Source of the DNA: Panacagrimonas sp052389915
Lineage (GTDB): Bacteria; Pseudomonadota; Gammaproteobacteria; Nevskiales; Nevskiaceae
Assembly (NCBI GenBank): GCA_052389915.1
Contig: JBQTHL010000076.1
Span: 1 to 64,000 of the forward strand
Direction: 5' to 3'
Length of the DNA stretch: 64,000 nt
Shown here: one piece after another, positions 52,714 to 62,137 of the stretch
How the letters are laid out: every line of letters starts with the position of its first letter
Position numbering within the stretch: the first letter of the stretch is position 1
Made by a program: the position numbers and the translations under genes
The notes under the pieces: model-generated
Seen by the model: only the letters and a program-made list of their open reading frames with translations
Databases searched by the model: none
What the model was told of the DNA's origin: nothing

Positions 52714-53322
52714 ATGATCGTGGCAAAAATTCTCGTGCTGTATTACTCGTCGTACGGACATATCGAGAAGATGGCGCAGGCAATGGCCGAAGGCGCACGG
52801 TCCACCGGTGCGACCGTCGATCTCAAGCGCGTGCCGGAAACAGCGCCGCTGGAGGTCGCGCAATCGGCGCACTTCAAGCTCGACCAGTCCGCGCCGGTGG
52901 CCAAGGTCGAGGAGCTTGCCGACTACGACGCCATCATCGTGGGATGCCCCACGCGCTTCGGCCGCATGGCCTCGCAGATGGCGGCATTCCTCGACCAGGC
53001 CGGAGGCCTTTGGGCACGCGGCGCGCTCAACGGAAAGATCGGGGGCGCCTTCACCTCGACCGCCACTCAGCACGGCGGGCAGGAACAGACCCTGTTCTCC
53101 ATCATCACCAACCTGCTGCATTTCGGCATGACCATCGTCGGCCTGCCCTACAGCCACCAGGGCCAGATGACGCTGACCGAGATCGTTGGCGGCAGCCCGT
53201 ACGGAGCGACGACGATCGCCGGTGGAACCGGCGAGCGTCAGCCGAGTGCGATCGAACTTGCCGGCGCAAGCCATCAGGGAATGTTGATTGCAAATCTCGC
53301 CAACAAAGTCGGCGGAGCTTGA
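52714..53322 (+). CDS. wrbA: NAD(P)H:quinone oxidoreductase, WrbA family
   Basis: A 202-residue flavodoxin-fold quinone reductase. KILVLYYSSYGHIEKMAQAM is the FMN phosphate loop; GCPTRFGRMASQMAAFLDQ, then FTSTATQHGGQEQTL and GLPYSHQGQM are WrbA hallmarks. Two-electron reduction of quinones avoids semiquinone formation. It stands alone with a 456-bp untranslated stretch after it. Confidence 0.93.
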   Translation: MIVAKILVLYYSSYGHIEKMAQAMAEGARSTGATVDLKRVPETAPLEVAQSAHFKLDQSAPVAKVEELADYDAIIVGCPTRFGRMASQMAAFLDQAGGLWARGALNGKIGGAFTSTATQHGGQEQTLFSIITNLLHFGMTIVGLPYSHQGQMTLTEIVGGSPYGATTIAGGTGERQPSAIELAGASHQGMLIANLANKVGGA

Positions 53323-53778
53323 TCACCTGAGAGGACTCATCGGGACTACGAAAGACGGTCCTGAGAGGAGGCAATAACACGCCGTTATCGCCGGTATCGG
53401 CAGGACAGATCCCTGGGATGGGTGGCCAAGATGGTATTTCCACGTGAACGGCTTGATAAAAGGTGACGGACCGGTCGAGGTGACTCCAACGACAGTAAAC
53501 CCGTGTCGAGGACGATCAGTTCAGTCGAGGTGTGTGTGAATTCTCAGAATCTCTTGGAAAGTCTCCGAAGGTGTGTGCTCCGCCCGTCGGGGAGGCCTGA
53601 AATCGCCGATTCGCAGCTCAAAAAGTCTCAATATGTCTGATGAAAGGGACTCAAATGCGCGGGGATCACCACACGTGTGGCGTGGCAATCCGAACATTTA
53701 TTCGGGTTCTTCCCCACGAGCGGCTTCAAATGTGTTCGCTCGCTACACTTCGAAAACTGGTCCTGAAGAGAGCTACGC
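53323..53778. other. long intergenic region after wrbA
   Basis: No gene was found on either strand. The stretch is less GC-rich than its surroundings and contains repeated short words such as GGTCGAGGTG/GTCGAGGTGTG near 53475-53535 and CTCCGCCCGTCGGGGAGGCC near 53578-53597, which can form a short hairpin. It may hold the promoter of the following crotonase gene or a small RNA. Confidence 0.4.
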
Positions 53779-54567
53779 ATGTCCAACGAATCGATCCACC
53801 TGGATGTGCGCGATGGCCTCGCGCGGGTGACGCTGAATAAGCCCGATACCGGCAATCCGATCAACGGCAAGTTCTGTATCGAATGGCTCCGCTTCGTCAA
53901 CGAACTGGCAGGACGCAAGGATGTGCGCGCCGTGCTGATGACGGCGAAGGGCCGATTTTTCAGCGTGGGCGGTGACATTAATGGGATGGTCCAAAAGATC
54001 GACACCCTGCCGGAGGTCATCCGCGACTGGACCGGCAAGCTGCACATGGGTCTGGGGCGTCTTGCGCGCCTCGACGCTCCCATCGTGGCCGCGGTGCATG
54101 CCACCTGCGCGGGCGGCGGCTGTTCCCTGGTCGCCAATTGCGACTTGGTGTTCGGCGCGCGGTCCGCGAAGTTCGGCGCCAACTACGCGCAGATCGGCTA
54201 CAGCATCGATGCGGGCGGCAGCTTCGGGCTTGCCTCGCGCATGGGGCTGGCGCGCGCGCGTCGATTCGTGCTGACGGCGGAAATGCTGGGGGCTGAAGAA
54301 GCGGCGCGCCTCGGACTGGTCGATTACGTGGTGGACGATGCGGCCTTGCATGCCGAAGCCGAGAAGGCCGCGATCCTACTCAGCCAGGGGCCGACGCGGG
54401 CCTACGGCGAGATTCGCCGCCTGTTCAGCCGCTCGCTCGGTCAGGCCTTCGAGTCGCAACTGGAAGACGAGGCTCAAGGCCTTGTGCGGGCCGCTTCTAC
54501 AGCCGATGCGCGGGAAGGAATTTCGGCGTTCGTCGAAAAGCGAGCAGTGAAATTTTCGGGGCGGTGA
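53779..54567 (+). CDS. enoyl-CoA hydratase/isomerase family protein
   Basis: A 262-residue crotonase-fold protein with the oxyanion segment GRFFSVGGDINGM (residues 58-70) and TCAGGGCSLVANCD (109-122). Both hydratase glutamates are missing: Ser116 at the Glu144 site, Tyr136 at the Glu164 site. Asp144 in GYSIDAGGSF occupies the position of the Asp used by PaaG-like enoyl-CoA isomerases, so isomerisation is more likely than hydration. Convergent with the adjacent monooxygenase gene. Confidence 0.87.
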   Translation: MSNESIHLDVRDGLARVTLNKPDTGNPINGKFCIEWLRFVNELAGRKDVRAVLMTAKGRFFSVGGDINGMVQKIDTLPEVIRDWTGKLHMGLGRLARLDAPIVAAVHATCAGGGCSLVANCDLVFGARSAKFGANYAQIGYSIDAGGSFGLASRMGLARARRFVLTAEMLGAEEAARLGLVDYVVDDAALHAEAEKAAILLSQGPTRAYGEIRRLFSRSLGQAFESQLEDEAQGLVRAASTADAREGISAFVEKRAVKFSGR

Positions 54568-54576
54568 AATGAGCCT

Positions 54577-56220
54577 TCAGCATCGAGCTACGCTCGATGT
54601 GAATTTCTCGTACCCGTTCGCCTCGCCCTGCCCGCACTGCTCCGAGTACGACTTGTAGCCGCCGAGGTAAGCCAGGATCACGCGCGGCTTGCCCGGAATG
54701 TTGGCGCCGTAGTACCAGCTATTGACCAGCGGCAGCAGCGTGCCGTCGCCGATTTCGTTGAGGTGTTTCATCCACGCGTCCTCGTGTTCCAGTTGCGCCT
54801 CGATGCAGGCGCTGTTGCTGAAGCCCACATGCGTCATGCAGCGCAGGATCCAGTCGGACTGGTATTCGCAGATCGTGATCGGGTTGAACAGCGCGCCGGG
54901 GCTGCATGGACCATCGACGTAGAACAGGTTGGGGAAACCCACGGTCATCAAACCCAGGTAGGCGCGCGGACCGTTGACCCAGTGCTCCTTCATCGTCCGG
55001 CCCGCGCGACCGCGGATGTCGATGTTGTTCATCGCGCCGGTCACGGCGTCGAAGCCGGTGGCAAACACGATGCTGTCCACCGCGTGTTCCTTGCCGGCGA
55101 CCTGTACGCCGTCCGGCGTGATCGCCTCGATCGGCGTGTTCTTGATCGAGACCAGGGTCACGTTGTCGCGCTTGTAGGTCTCGTAGTAACCGGTGTCCGC
55201 GCACAGGCGCTTGGTCATGATCGGATAGTCCGGCACCAGCACCTCGGCCAGCGCCGGATCGCCGACGCGTTCGCGGATTTTTCCGCGGATGAATTCCGAG
55301 AGCGTGTCGTTGGACGCCTTGTTGACCAGCAGGTCGGGGTAGCCGTTGTAGTAGCACAGGCCGCCGGACTTCCAGCGGTTCTCGTAATCGGCTATCCGCT
55401 CCTCATGTGTCACGTCCATCGCCGACGCGGGTGTCGGTGGCGCGGCGTCGAAGTGCATCGCCGCGAAGCCCAGCGGTGCCGCAAGCTGCCGGCGGCGCCA
55501 TGCGGGGTAGTCGGATTTGACCCGTTGCTCGAAGTCCAGGTTGATCGGCCCGTTGCGCAGCGGAATGCTGAACGCCGGCGTGCGCTGGAATACCGTCAGG
55601 TGCCTGGCCTGCTGCGCGATGAGGGGAATGCACTGCACGCCGGACGATCCGGTGCCAATCACCGCCACACGTTGGCCAGAGAAATCCACCCCGCCCTCGG
55701 GCCACTTCGAGGTCTCGAACTGCTTGCCCTTGAAGCTGTCGAGACCGGGGAACTTGGGCTTGTTGCCGGCGGACAGAAAGCCCGTTGCCATGATCACGTA
55801 CTTCGCGCTGACCCTATCACCCTGGTCCGTCTGCACGTCCCAGCGATCCGTGGACTCGTCGAAATGGGCGGCCGTTACTTTCGTCGAAAGCGCGATGTCC
55901 GGCCGCATGTTGAAGCGGTCGGCGACGTGGTTCATGTAGCGCACCAGTTCCGGCTGCGCGGCATAGCGCTCGGTCCAGTGCCACTCGTTCTGCAAACCTT
56001 CGTCGAACGAGAAGGAGTATTCGATGCTCTCGATATCCACGCGCGCGCCAGGATAGCGGTTCCAGTACCAGGTGCCGCCGACGCCGGCACCGGCCTCGAA
56101 CAGACGCACCGAGAGTCCTTGCAGGCGAACGCGGTGGAGCGTGACGAGGCCGCCGAAGCCGGCGCCGACGATCACGACGTCGAAACGGGTTCGAGGCTCG
56201 CTTGGCGACAGCGCTTTCAT
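54577..56220 (-). CDS. flavin monooxygenase, Baeyer-Villiger type (variant fingerprint)
   Basis: A 547-residue FAD/NADPH monooxygenase. FAD site VVIVGAGFGGL (16-26), GGTWYWNRYPGARVD (48-62) and NADPH site VAVIGTGSSGVQ are as in cyclohexanone monooxygenase. The Baeyer-Villiger fingerprint FxGxxxHxxxW is present except that the His is Glu169 (F163, G165, W173). ATG at 56220 is preferred because AGGAG lies upstream; a GTG 15 nt earlier is in frame. It would convert a cyclic or linear ketone to a lactone or ester if still a true Baeyer-Villiger enzyme. Confidence 0.87.
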   Translation of the reverse strand: MKALSPSEPRTRFDVVIVGAGFGGLVTLHRVRLQGLSVRLFEAGAGVGGTWYWNRYPGARVDIESIEYSFSFDEGLQNEWHWTERYAAQPELVRYMNHVADRFNMRPDIALSTKVTAAHFDESTDRWDVQTDQGDRVSAKYVIMATGFLSAGNKPKFPGLDSFKGKQFETSKWPEGGVDFSGQRVAVIGTGSSGVQCIPLIAQQARHLTVFQRTPAFSIPLRNGPINLDFEQRVKSDYPAWRRRQLAAPLGFAAMHFDAAPPTPASAMDVTHEERIADYENRWKSGGLCYYNGYPDLLVNKASNDTLSEFIRGKIRERVGDPALAEVLVPDYPIMTKRLCADTGYYETYKRDNVTLVSIKNTPIEAITPDGVQVAGKEHAVDSIVFATGFDAVTGAMNNIDIRGRAGRTMKEHWVNGPRAYLGLMTVGFPNLFYVDGPCSPGALFNPITICEYQSDWILRCMTHVGFSNSACIEAQLEHEDAWMKHLNEIGDGTLLPLVNSWYYGANIPGKPRVILAYLGGYKSYSEQCGQGEANGYEKFTSSVARC

Positions 56221-56280
56221 TGACGTGCTCCTCACTATCCGAACAGTTTTCTCTTCACTGAAAGAATGGCGTGTTGACGC

Positions 56281-57765
56281 TCACGCCACGGTTCTCGCGC
56301 GCGAGATCTCAAAGGCCTCGATGTCCGGCGTCGTCGTGCGCGCCTCGTAGGCACCCATGTTGTGCGGCCATTGCGTGACGATGCGGCCGCTGGAGGATCG
56401 GTAGTACTTGGTGGAGTAGGTGCGCCAGACCTCCACCGCATCCAGATCGCGCTGGAGCGCCTCGTTGTAGCGGTCCATCACCTCGCGCCGCACATCCATC
56501 CATTCGATGTCGTGGTCGCGCATGTACGCGATCTTCTTCGCAATGTACTCGGCCTGGCTTTCCAGCATGTAGATGAGCGAGCCGTTGTTGGTGTTCGGCC
56601 CATAGAGCATGAACAGGTTGGGAAAGCCGCTGGTCGTCATGCCGAGGTAGGCCTGCGGCCCGTCTCGCCAGGCGTCGGCCAGGCGCAGCCCCTTGCGGCC
56701 GCTGACCTCGATGACGGAGAGAAACTTGTTTGCGGCGTAACCAGTTGCCAGCACCAGCACGTCGGTCGCGCGCTCGACGCCATCGCACGTCGTCACGCCA
56801 ACTTCCGTAATGCGCTCGATGGTCTCGGTCACGAGTTCGACGTTGATGCGGTTGAACGTGGGGTAAAAATCGTCCGAGAACAGCGGGCGCTGAGAGCAGA
56901 CCGGCACGTTCGGCAGCATCTTCTGCCGCAGCGCCGGGTCCCTGACGTTCTCCAGATTGGCGCGCGCCTTGTCCGCCACCATCTGCATCAGGTCGGCGTT
57001 GTCGAAGGGCAGGAACAGCTCGAAGAATTCGTACAGGTCCTTGCGCAGCTTCAGACCGGCGTCCGGATTCTTGCGGAAGGTCTCCAGTTCTCCAGTGGAA
57101 AACTGCCGGTCTTCCTTGGGAAAAATCCAGTTCGCGCTGCGCTGGTACACCGTGAGATGCGAGGCCTGTTTCGCGATCTCCGGCACCATCTGGATGGCGC
57201 TCGCGGCCGTGCCGATGACGGCGACTCTCTTGCCCCGCAGATCGACGTGGTCCGGCCATCGCGCGCTGTGCAGAGTCTGGCCCTCGAAGTCCTTGAGCCC
57301 CGCGATGTCCGGATAGAGGATTTCATTGAACATGCCGATGGCGCTGACGAACACGTTCGAGCGAATCGCCTTTCCGTCGGCAAGGCTGAGCGTCCATTCC
57401 CTGGCATCGTCGTCCCAGCGCGCAGCCTTCACTTCCGTGTTGTAGCGAATGAAGGGGCCGAGCTGGTACTTGGTGACACAGTTGGCCAGGTACTCGCGGA
57501 TTTCTTCCTGGCCCGCATGTGTACGCGTCCAGTCCGACTTCTGCTCGAAGCGGTAGCAGTACAGGTGCGAGGGGATGTCGCAGGACAGTCCCGGATACCG
57601 ATAGTTGTGCCAAGTGCCGCCGGGGCCGCTCGCGCGTTCGAGGACGATGAAATCCTCGATGCCGAGTTCGCGCAGCTTGATCGCAGTGGCGATGCCACTG
57701 ACGCCGGCGCCGACGATGACGATGGAGTGGTGGTTAAGTTCCGTTTTCTGCTTCGGCTGATTCAT
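56281..57765 (-). CDS. Baeyer-Villiger-type flavin monooxygenase
   Basis: A 494-residue monooxygenase: SIVIVGAGVSGIATAIKLRE (FAD), GPGGTWHNYRYPGLSCDIPS, and the intact fingerprint FEGQTLHSARW (F160, G162, H166, W170), followed by the NADPH site VAVIGTAASAIQ in which the second and third glycines are replaced by Ala/Ser. It ends with FPNLFMLYGPNTNNGSLIYM, typical of this group. It lies 60 bp upstream of the second monooxygenase in the transcription direction. Substrate unknown, most likely a ketone. Confidence 0.9.
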   Translation of the reverse strand: MNQPKQKTELNHHSIVIVGAGVSGIATAIKLRELGIEDFIVLERASGPGGTWHNYRYPGLSCDIPSHLYCYRFEQKSDWTRTHAGQEEIREYLANCVTKYQLGPFIRYNTEVKAARWDDDAREWTLSLADGKAIRSNVFVSAIGMFNEILYPDIAGLKDFEGQTLHSARWPDHVDLRGKRVAVIGTAASAIQMVPEIAKQASHLTVYQRSANWIFPKEDRQFSTGELETFRKNPDAGLKLRKDLYEFFELFLPFDNADLMQMVADKARANLENVRDPALRQKMLPNVPVCSQRPLFSDDFYPTFNRINVELVTETIERITEVGVTTCDGVERATDVLVLATGYAANKFLSVIEVSGRKGLRLADAWRDGPQAYLGMTTSGFPNLFMLYGPNTNNGSLIYMLESQAEYIAKKIAYMRDHDIEWMDVRREVMDRYNEALQRDLDAVEVWRTYSTKYYRSSSGRIVTQWPHNMGAYEARTTTPDIEAFEISRARTVA

Positions 57766-57790
57766 GACTTGCCTTCTCCTTAAAAGATCG

Positions 57791-57874
57791 TCGTGCCCGC
57801 GAAGGCGGGCATCCAGTTTTCGCCCGCAAATCCAACCGCCGATGGGGCCGAACGCGCCTCCGCGGGAATGACGG
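57791..57874. repeat. hairpin repeat, copy A
   Basis: Composite repeat. The left part TCGTGCCCGCGAAGGCGGGC forms a hairpin and continues ATCCAG; the right end is TCCGCGGGAATGACGG (57859-57874). It matches copies B and C in layout and lies between the HyuB-like gene and the monooxygenase gene. Confidence 0.75.
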
Positions 57875-57908
57875 GTTGGTGATTCGAGTCTCCCGCGATA
57901 CTAGGCGC

Positions 57909-59855
57909 TCAACGCGCCTGCGCCATTTCGATGCGCCGCCGACCCGTCGCCGCTGCATCCACCACCAGCCCCTCCGGATCCTTGCGCGGATCGCCCTTGA
58001 TGACGACGCCGTAGTCGCGGTACGCGCCCTCGATGCTCACGTACTCGTCGCGCACGTCGCGCTTCACGCGCTCGGGATCGCGCTCCAGCGGATTGCCCCA
58101 TCCGCCGCCGCCGCAGGTCTGGTAGCGGAACATCGAGTTCGCCTTGGTCTTCCACACTGGCGTGGAGGCGAAGTAGAAATATTCTCCCGCGGCATCGAGG
58201 CACTTCGTCTCGGGATCGAGCATGCCGGCCACGGGCACCGACTTGGCGTAGATCGATGGTGTGGTTGGCAGGATGTCGCGGGAACCTGCGACATCGAAAG
58301 CATCGGGCGGAAACATCCAGCTCGCCTGCAATTGCCCATCGCGTCCGCCGTTGACGCCAAAACCCGTCGAGGTCTTGGTGTGCAGCGGCATCGACCAGTG
58401 CTCGGCTTCGGTCAGCCACAACGTGTCCTTGACGACGGCCGCGCCGCCGCGATTCGCGCCGGGTCCGGCGGTGTCGGCCGCGTACTCCTTGCGCAGCACC
58501 ACCACCGGCACGTCGGCTTCGATCGCCTCGGTCGCCGGGTCGATGTTGTTGAGCATCTGCTCCACGGTGTAGCTGTCGCCGTCGCCGCGCTTGGTGCCGC
58601 CCCAGGGGCCGTGCTCGCCGCCGCATTGCGCGACCGTGACCCAGGGCACGCCGTTCTTCACGCCGTTGCCGTTGTGAATCATCAGCGAGGAATAGTCGCC
58701 GCCGATGGCGTCCACGCCGAGCACTTTTTCCAGCGCGCGGTAGACGCAGGACAGCACCTGGATCGAGGATTCCCAGTACAGGAAGATTGCGCCGTCCGGC
58801 GGTGTGGCGCTGCAGATCGTGCCGGGCGGAATGACCACGTCGATGTTGCGGTACAGGCCGGAAGAAAAAGGCGCGGCCTGTTCGATCAGCATCTTCAGCG
58901 CCACGCCGACCGAGGTCTTCGCGTCGAGCGGGCCGGAGTTGATGCTGGTGCGCGCTTGGCAAGAGGTGCCGCTCAAGTCGCACTCGATGCGATCGCCGTA
59001 CTTCGTGAGCTTGAGCTTGACCCTGTATTCGAGGCTCGCGTTCACGCCGTCGGCGTCCACGCTCTCTTCGGCCTCGTAAACGCCGTCCGGAATCTTGGTG
59101 CGGATGGCGTCGCGCATGGCTTCGGCGGAGACATCGCAGCTATAACGGATGGCGCCCAGGTAGGCGTCGATGCCATAGCGCTGAACGCTCTCGCAGAGCA
59201 GCCGGTCTCCGAGCACCAGGCTCTGATAGAGCGATTTGATGTCGGGCAGCAGCAGGCCGGAGAAGCGGCAGTTGTCGAAGATCAGGTTGAACGCGGATTT
59301 GACCGGCTTGTCGCGGCTGTAGAGCAGGGTCGGCGGAATGACCAGGCCGGTCTCGTAGGTATTGCGCTTGCCGCCGCTGAAGCCGGCCGGGACGATGCCG
59401 CCCATGTCGAGCTGGTGCGCGCGCATGGACACGAAGGAGGCGATTTTCCCCTCGAAGAAAATCGGCCGGATGAAGGCCAGATCGTTGACGTGCGTACCAG
59501 TGCGATACGGGTCGTTGCAGATCACCACATCGCCCGGTTGCAGCCGCTCCACGCCGTATTCGGTGATGCAGTTGCGCAGCGCCTCCGGCATGGTGCCCAT
59601 GAACAGCAGCAGGCTGTCGCTGACCGTGCTCATCGGGTAGTCGAGTTCCGGCGGGCCGGAGATGGTGGCCGAGAAGTCGTACCAATCGCGCAGAATCAGC
59701 GAGAACGCATTGGTCAACAGACCGGTGCTCATGTGGCGCACGACGTAGCGCATGCGACTGGCGAGCACGGCGATGGTGAAGCGGTCGGCCTTGTAGATGT
59801 GCTCGAACTGCTCCGCGCTCAGATCGCGCAGCGAGGTGGGAGTGCTGGCCTCCAT
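57909..59855 (-). CDS. hydantoinase B/oxoprolinase family subunit
   Basis: A 648-residue HyuB-family protein: LRDWYDFSATISGPPEL, RLQPGDVVICNDPYRTGTHV, MRAHQLDMGGIVPAGFSGG (a likely metal or catalytic segment), SINSGPLDAKTSVGVALKML, and C-terminal CGGGGWGNPLERDPERV. Partners with the HyuA-like protein in hydantoinases, oxoprolinases and ATP-dependent ketone carboxylases. The length fits a hydantoinase or acetophenone-carboxylase-like subunit better than acetone carboxylase (about 775 residues). The context of two ketone monooxygenases favours a ketone or lactone substrate; inference. Confidence 0.9.
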   Translation of the reverse strand: MEASTPTSLRDLSAEQFEHIYKADRFTIAVLASRMRYVVRHMSTGLLTNAFSLILRDWYDFSATISGPPELDYPMSTVSDSLLLFMGTMPEALRNCITEYGVERLQPGDVVICNDPYRTGTHVNDLAFIRPIFFEGKIASFVSMRAHQLDMGGIVPAGFSGGKRNTYETGLVIPPTLLYSRDKPVKSAFNLIFDNCRFSGLLLPDIKSLYQSLVLGDRLLCESVQRYGIDAYLGAIRYSCDVSAEAMRDAIRTKIPDGVYEAEESVDADGVNASLEYRVKLKLTKYGDRIECDLSGTSCQARTSINSGPLDAKTSVGVALKMLIEQAAPFSSGLYRNIDVVIPPGTICSATPPDGAIFLYWESSIQVLSCVYRALEKVLGVDAIGGDYSSLMIHNGNGVKNGVPWVTVAQCGGEHGPWGGTKRGDGDSYTVEQMLNNIDPATEAIEADVPVVVLRKEYAADTAGPGANRGGAAVVKDTLWLTEAEHWSMPLHTKTSTGFGVNGGRDGQLQASWMFPPDAFDVAGSRDILPTTPSIYAKSVPVAGMLDPETKCLDAAGEYFYFASTPVWKTKANSMFRYQTCGGGGWGNPLERDPERVKRDVRDEYVSIEGAYRDYGVVIKGDPRKDPEGLVVDAAATGRRRIEMAQAR

Positions 59856-59914
59856 TAGTAAGACCCTCGTCCTGGCGATACCGCCGGCAGATCAAACTTC
59901 GTCTTTCCTTTGGT

Positions 59915-60013
59915 CGGAATGACCCCCGCGAAAGCGGAAATCCAGTTGCCGTTCGAAGCGCCCGCGTCCGTTGGGACTGCGAGACTGGGTTCCCGCCTGC
60001 GCGGGAATGACGG
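59915..60013. repeat. hairpin repeat, copy B
   Basis: The left part CGGAATGACCCCCGCGAAAG then CGGAAATCCAG (59915-59945) and the right part TTCCCGCCTGCGCGGGAATG then ACGG (59990-60013) form hairpins in the 184-bp gap between the HyuA- and HyuB-like genes. Confidence 0.75.
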
Positions 60014-60039
60014 CGTTGTTGGGTTGGCGCTTGTGCACT

Positions 60040-62088
60040 TCATGACATTTTCCCTCCGCGCTTGCTCGGGCGAATATGCATCTCGCCGTACTCGCCGACT
60101 CTCAAGGTTTGGCCCGGCAACATGAACGTCGTGGATAGCGGCTCGCGGACAATCGCGGGGCCGGTGATCTCGTCGTCGAAGCACAGATCGGCGCGCTCGT
60201 ACTCAAGGGCCGGAATCGGCGTTTCGGCGAGATACTTCAGCTCGATGCTTCGCTTCGGCTTCAGCGCTGCACCCTCGCGCCGCGGCAGTTTGGGGTATTC
60301 CACCTTCTCTGCGGACAGCACCGCTTCCACGCGATAGGTCACGCCCTGCACCGGCATCATCTCGAAGCGATTGCCGGAGCGGCTCTGGTAGACGTCGTGA
60401 AAGCTCCGGATCATCTGCGCCACGGCCGCTGCGTCGATGGTGCCGGACGGCACTTCGATGAACGGCGTTTCCCAGGTCTGGCCTACGAGTCGCCCGTCGA
60501 AGGCACGCACGATGTGCAGCTCGCGACCCGCGTCCGCCAGTTGCTCGCGCAGTCGTGCTTCCATGTCCTCGTACACCCGATTGATAGAAGGTGCGGCGTC
60601 TGCGGTGAGCGTCGTGTAGGCGCTGCGGCTATCGCCGTACACCTGATCCGAACTCACCAGGCCGAGCGCCGAGAACAGGCCGGGATGCGGCGGCACGATC
60701 ACCTCGGCCGCGTGTACCAGTTCCAGCACCGCGGGCATCAGCATGGGGCCCGCCGCGCCGAACGCGACGAGGCTGTAGTCGCGCGGGTCGATGCCGTGCT
60801 GGATCGCGATGTTGGTGACGCCCTCGGCGATGTTGTTGGCGCCGACGTTGTAGGCGTAGCGGATGCGTTCGTCGAACGGGATCACCGTCTCCAGTTCCTC
60901 GAACGCTTTTTTCGACAGTGCCGCATCGAGCTTCATACGCCCGCCGGCAAACCCGCCGGCGTCGATGATGCCGATCAGCAGGCAGGCATCCGTCATCGCC
61001 GGCACTTTGCCGCCCTTGCCGTAGCAAGCCGGGCCGGGGTCCGCGCCCGCGCTGCCCGGCCCCACCTGCAACTCGCCCGCGGCGCTGATGGTCACGAGAC
61101 TGCCGCCACCGGCGCCGATGCTGGACACCTCGATGGACAGCGCGTTGACGATGAGATCGTGTTCGAGCTGGAAGGTGGTGTTGACGAAAGGCTTGCCTTC
61201 CGTGACCAGGCTGATGTCGCACGAGGTGCCGCCAACGTCCACGCACATCAGGTTGTGGGTGCCGATCATGGCGCCGAAGTGCGCGCTGGCCACCGTGCCC
61301 GCGGCGGGACCGGCGAACACGATTTCGAACGGACGCTTCATCGCCACATCCGCCGGAATCAGTTGCGCGGCGCAGTTCGCATAATTGAGGCCGCCCTTAA
61401 ATCCCAGCTCGCGCAAGCCGGCGTCGAGGCGCGTGGTATATGCGCCGTAGATCAGGTTCATGAACACGTCGATGACCGTGGTCGAGGCGCGCGCGAATTC
61501 CTTGGCCAGCGGCGAGACCTCGCTGGAGATCGAACAAGGAATCGGGCCGAGCACGTCGCGCACCAGTTCGCGCAGACGCTCTTCGTGGCGATGCGTGACA
61601 TAGGCGTTGAGCAGGCAGATGGCCACGCCCTGTACGTTGCAGCGTTTCAGCACTTCCAGCTCGGCGCGTGCCTGCGCCTCGTCCAGCGGAATCAGCACGT
61701 CGCCGCTGGCGGCGATGCGTTCGCGAATGCCGCGCCGGAGATAACGCGGCACCAGCGGCCGGTCGGCGTCGCCGAAGGAGCGGCGCCAGTGCGGGTTGGT
61801 CAGATCGTTGGGCGGTCGCCAGACGCGACCCACATCGAGGATGTCACGATGCCCGAGCGTGGTCAGGAACGCGATCTTCGGCAGCCGGCGCGTGATGACC
61901 GCGTTGAGCCCGTGTGTGCTCGCGTGGTTGAAGACCGTGGCCGCTTCCACCCCGGCTTCCCGGGCGCCCTGGATCACGCCCTTCTCGGTATTGCGCACAT
62001 CGGTCGCGACCTTGACCGTGCGGATTCCGCCCTTCGAGATCGCCACCACGTCCGTGAACGTTCCGCCCACGTCTACCCCGATCATCAT
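60040..62088 (-). CDS. hydantoinase A/oxoprolinase family subunit
   Basis: A 682-residue HyuA-family protein with an actin-like ATPase fold: MIGVDVGGTFTDVVAI is the phosphate-1 loop, NHASTHGLNAVITRR the conserved second segment, and CVDVGGTSCDISLV and FGAAGPMLMPAVLEL further nucleotide-site motifs. ATG at 62088 is chosen because AGGAG lies at proper spacing; an upstream TTG is in frame. The pair with HyuB suggests an ATP-dependent ring-opening or carboxylating enzyme. Confidence 0.9.
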   Translation of the reverse strand: MMIGVDVGGTFTDVVAISKGGIRTVKVATDVRNTEKGVIQGAREAGVEAATVFNHASTHGLNAVITRRLPKIAFLTTLGHRDILDVGRVWRPPNDLTNPHWRRSFGDADRPLVPRYLRRGIRERIAASGDVLIPLDEAQARAELEVLKRCNVQGVAICLLNAYVTHRHEERLRELVRDVLGPIPCSISSEVSPLAKEFARASTTVIDVFMNLIYGAYTTRLDAGLRELGFKGGLNYANCAAQLIPADVAMKRPFEIVFAGPAAGTVASAHFGAMIGTHNLMCVDVGGTSCDISLVTEGKPFVNTTFQLEHDLIVNALSIEVSSIGAGGGSLVTISAAGELQVGPGSAGADPGPACYGKGGKVPAMTDACLLIGIIDAGGFAGGRMKLDAALSKKAFEELETVIPFDERIRYAYNVGANNIAEGVTNIAIQHGIDPRDYSLVAFGAAGPMLMPAVLELVHAAEVIVPPHPGLFSALGLVSSDQVYGDSRSAYTTLTADAAPSINRVYEDMEARLREQLADAGRELHIVRAFDGRLVGQTWETPFIEVPSGTIDAAAVAQMIRSFHDVYQSRSGNRFEMMPVQGVTYRVEAVLSAEKVEYPKLPRREGAALKPKRSIELKYLAETPIPALEYERADLCFDDEITGPAIVREPLSTTFMLPGQTLRVGEYGEMHIRPSKRGGKMS

Positions 62089-62137
62089 GTGCAACTCCTG
62101 GTCCTGCGCCGGCGGGAAACTGAGTTCTATTTCGGAC

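Noticed and set aside
57876..59858. 660-codon plus-strand frame opposite the HyuB-like gene
   Set aside because: Mirror of the real gene; no start site, no ribosome site and low-complexity composition.
57909..62088. Acetone carboxylase (AcxA/AcxB) call for the HyuA/HyuB-like pair
   Set aside because: Subunit lengths (682 and 648) and the 88-residue small protein do not match AcxABC sizes; the broader family name was kept.
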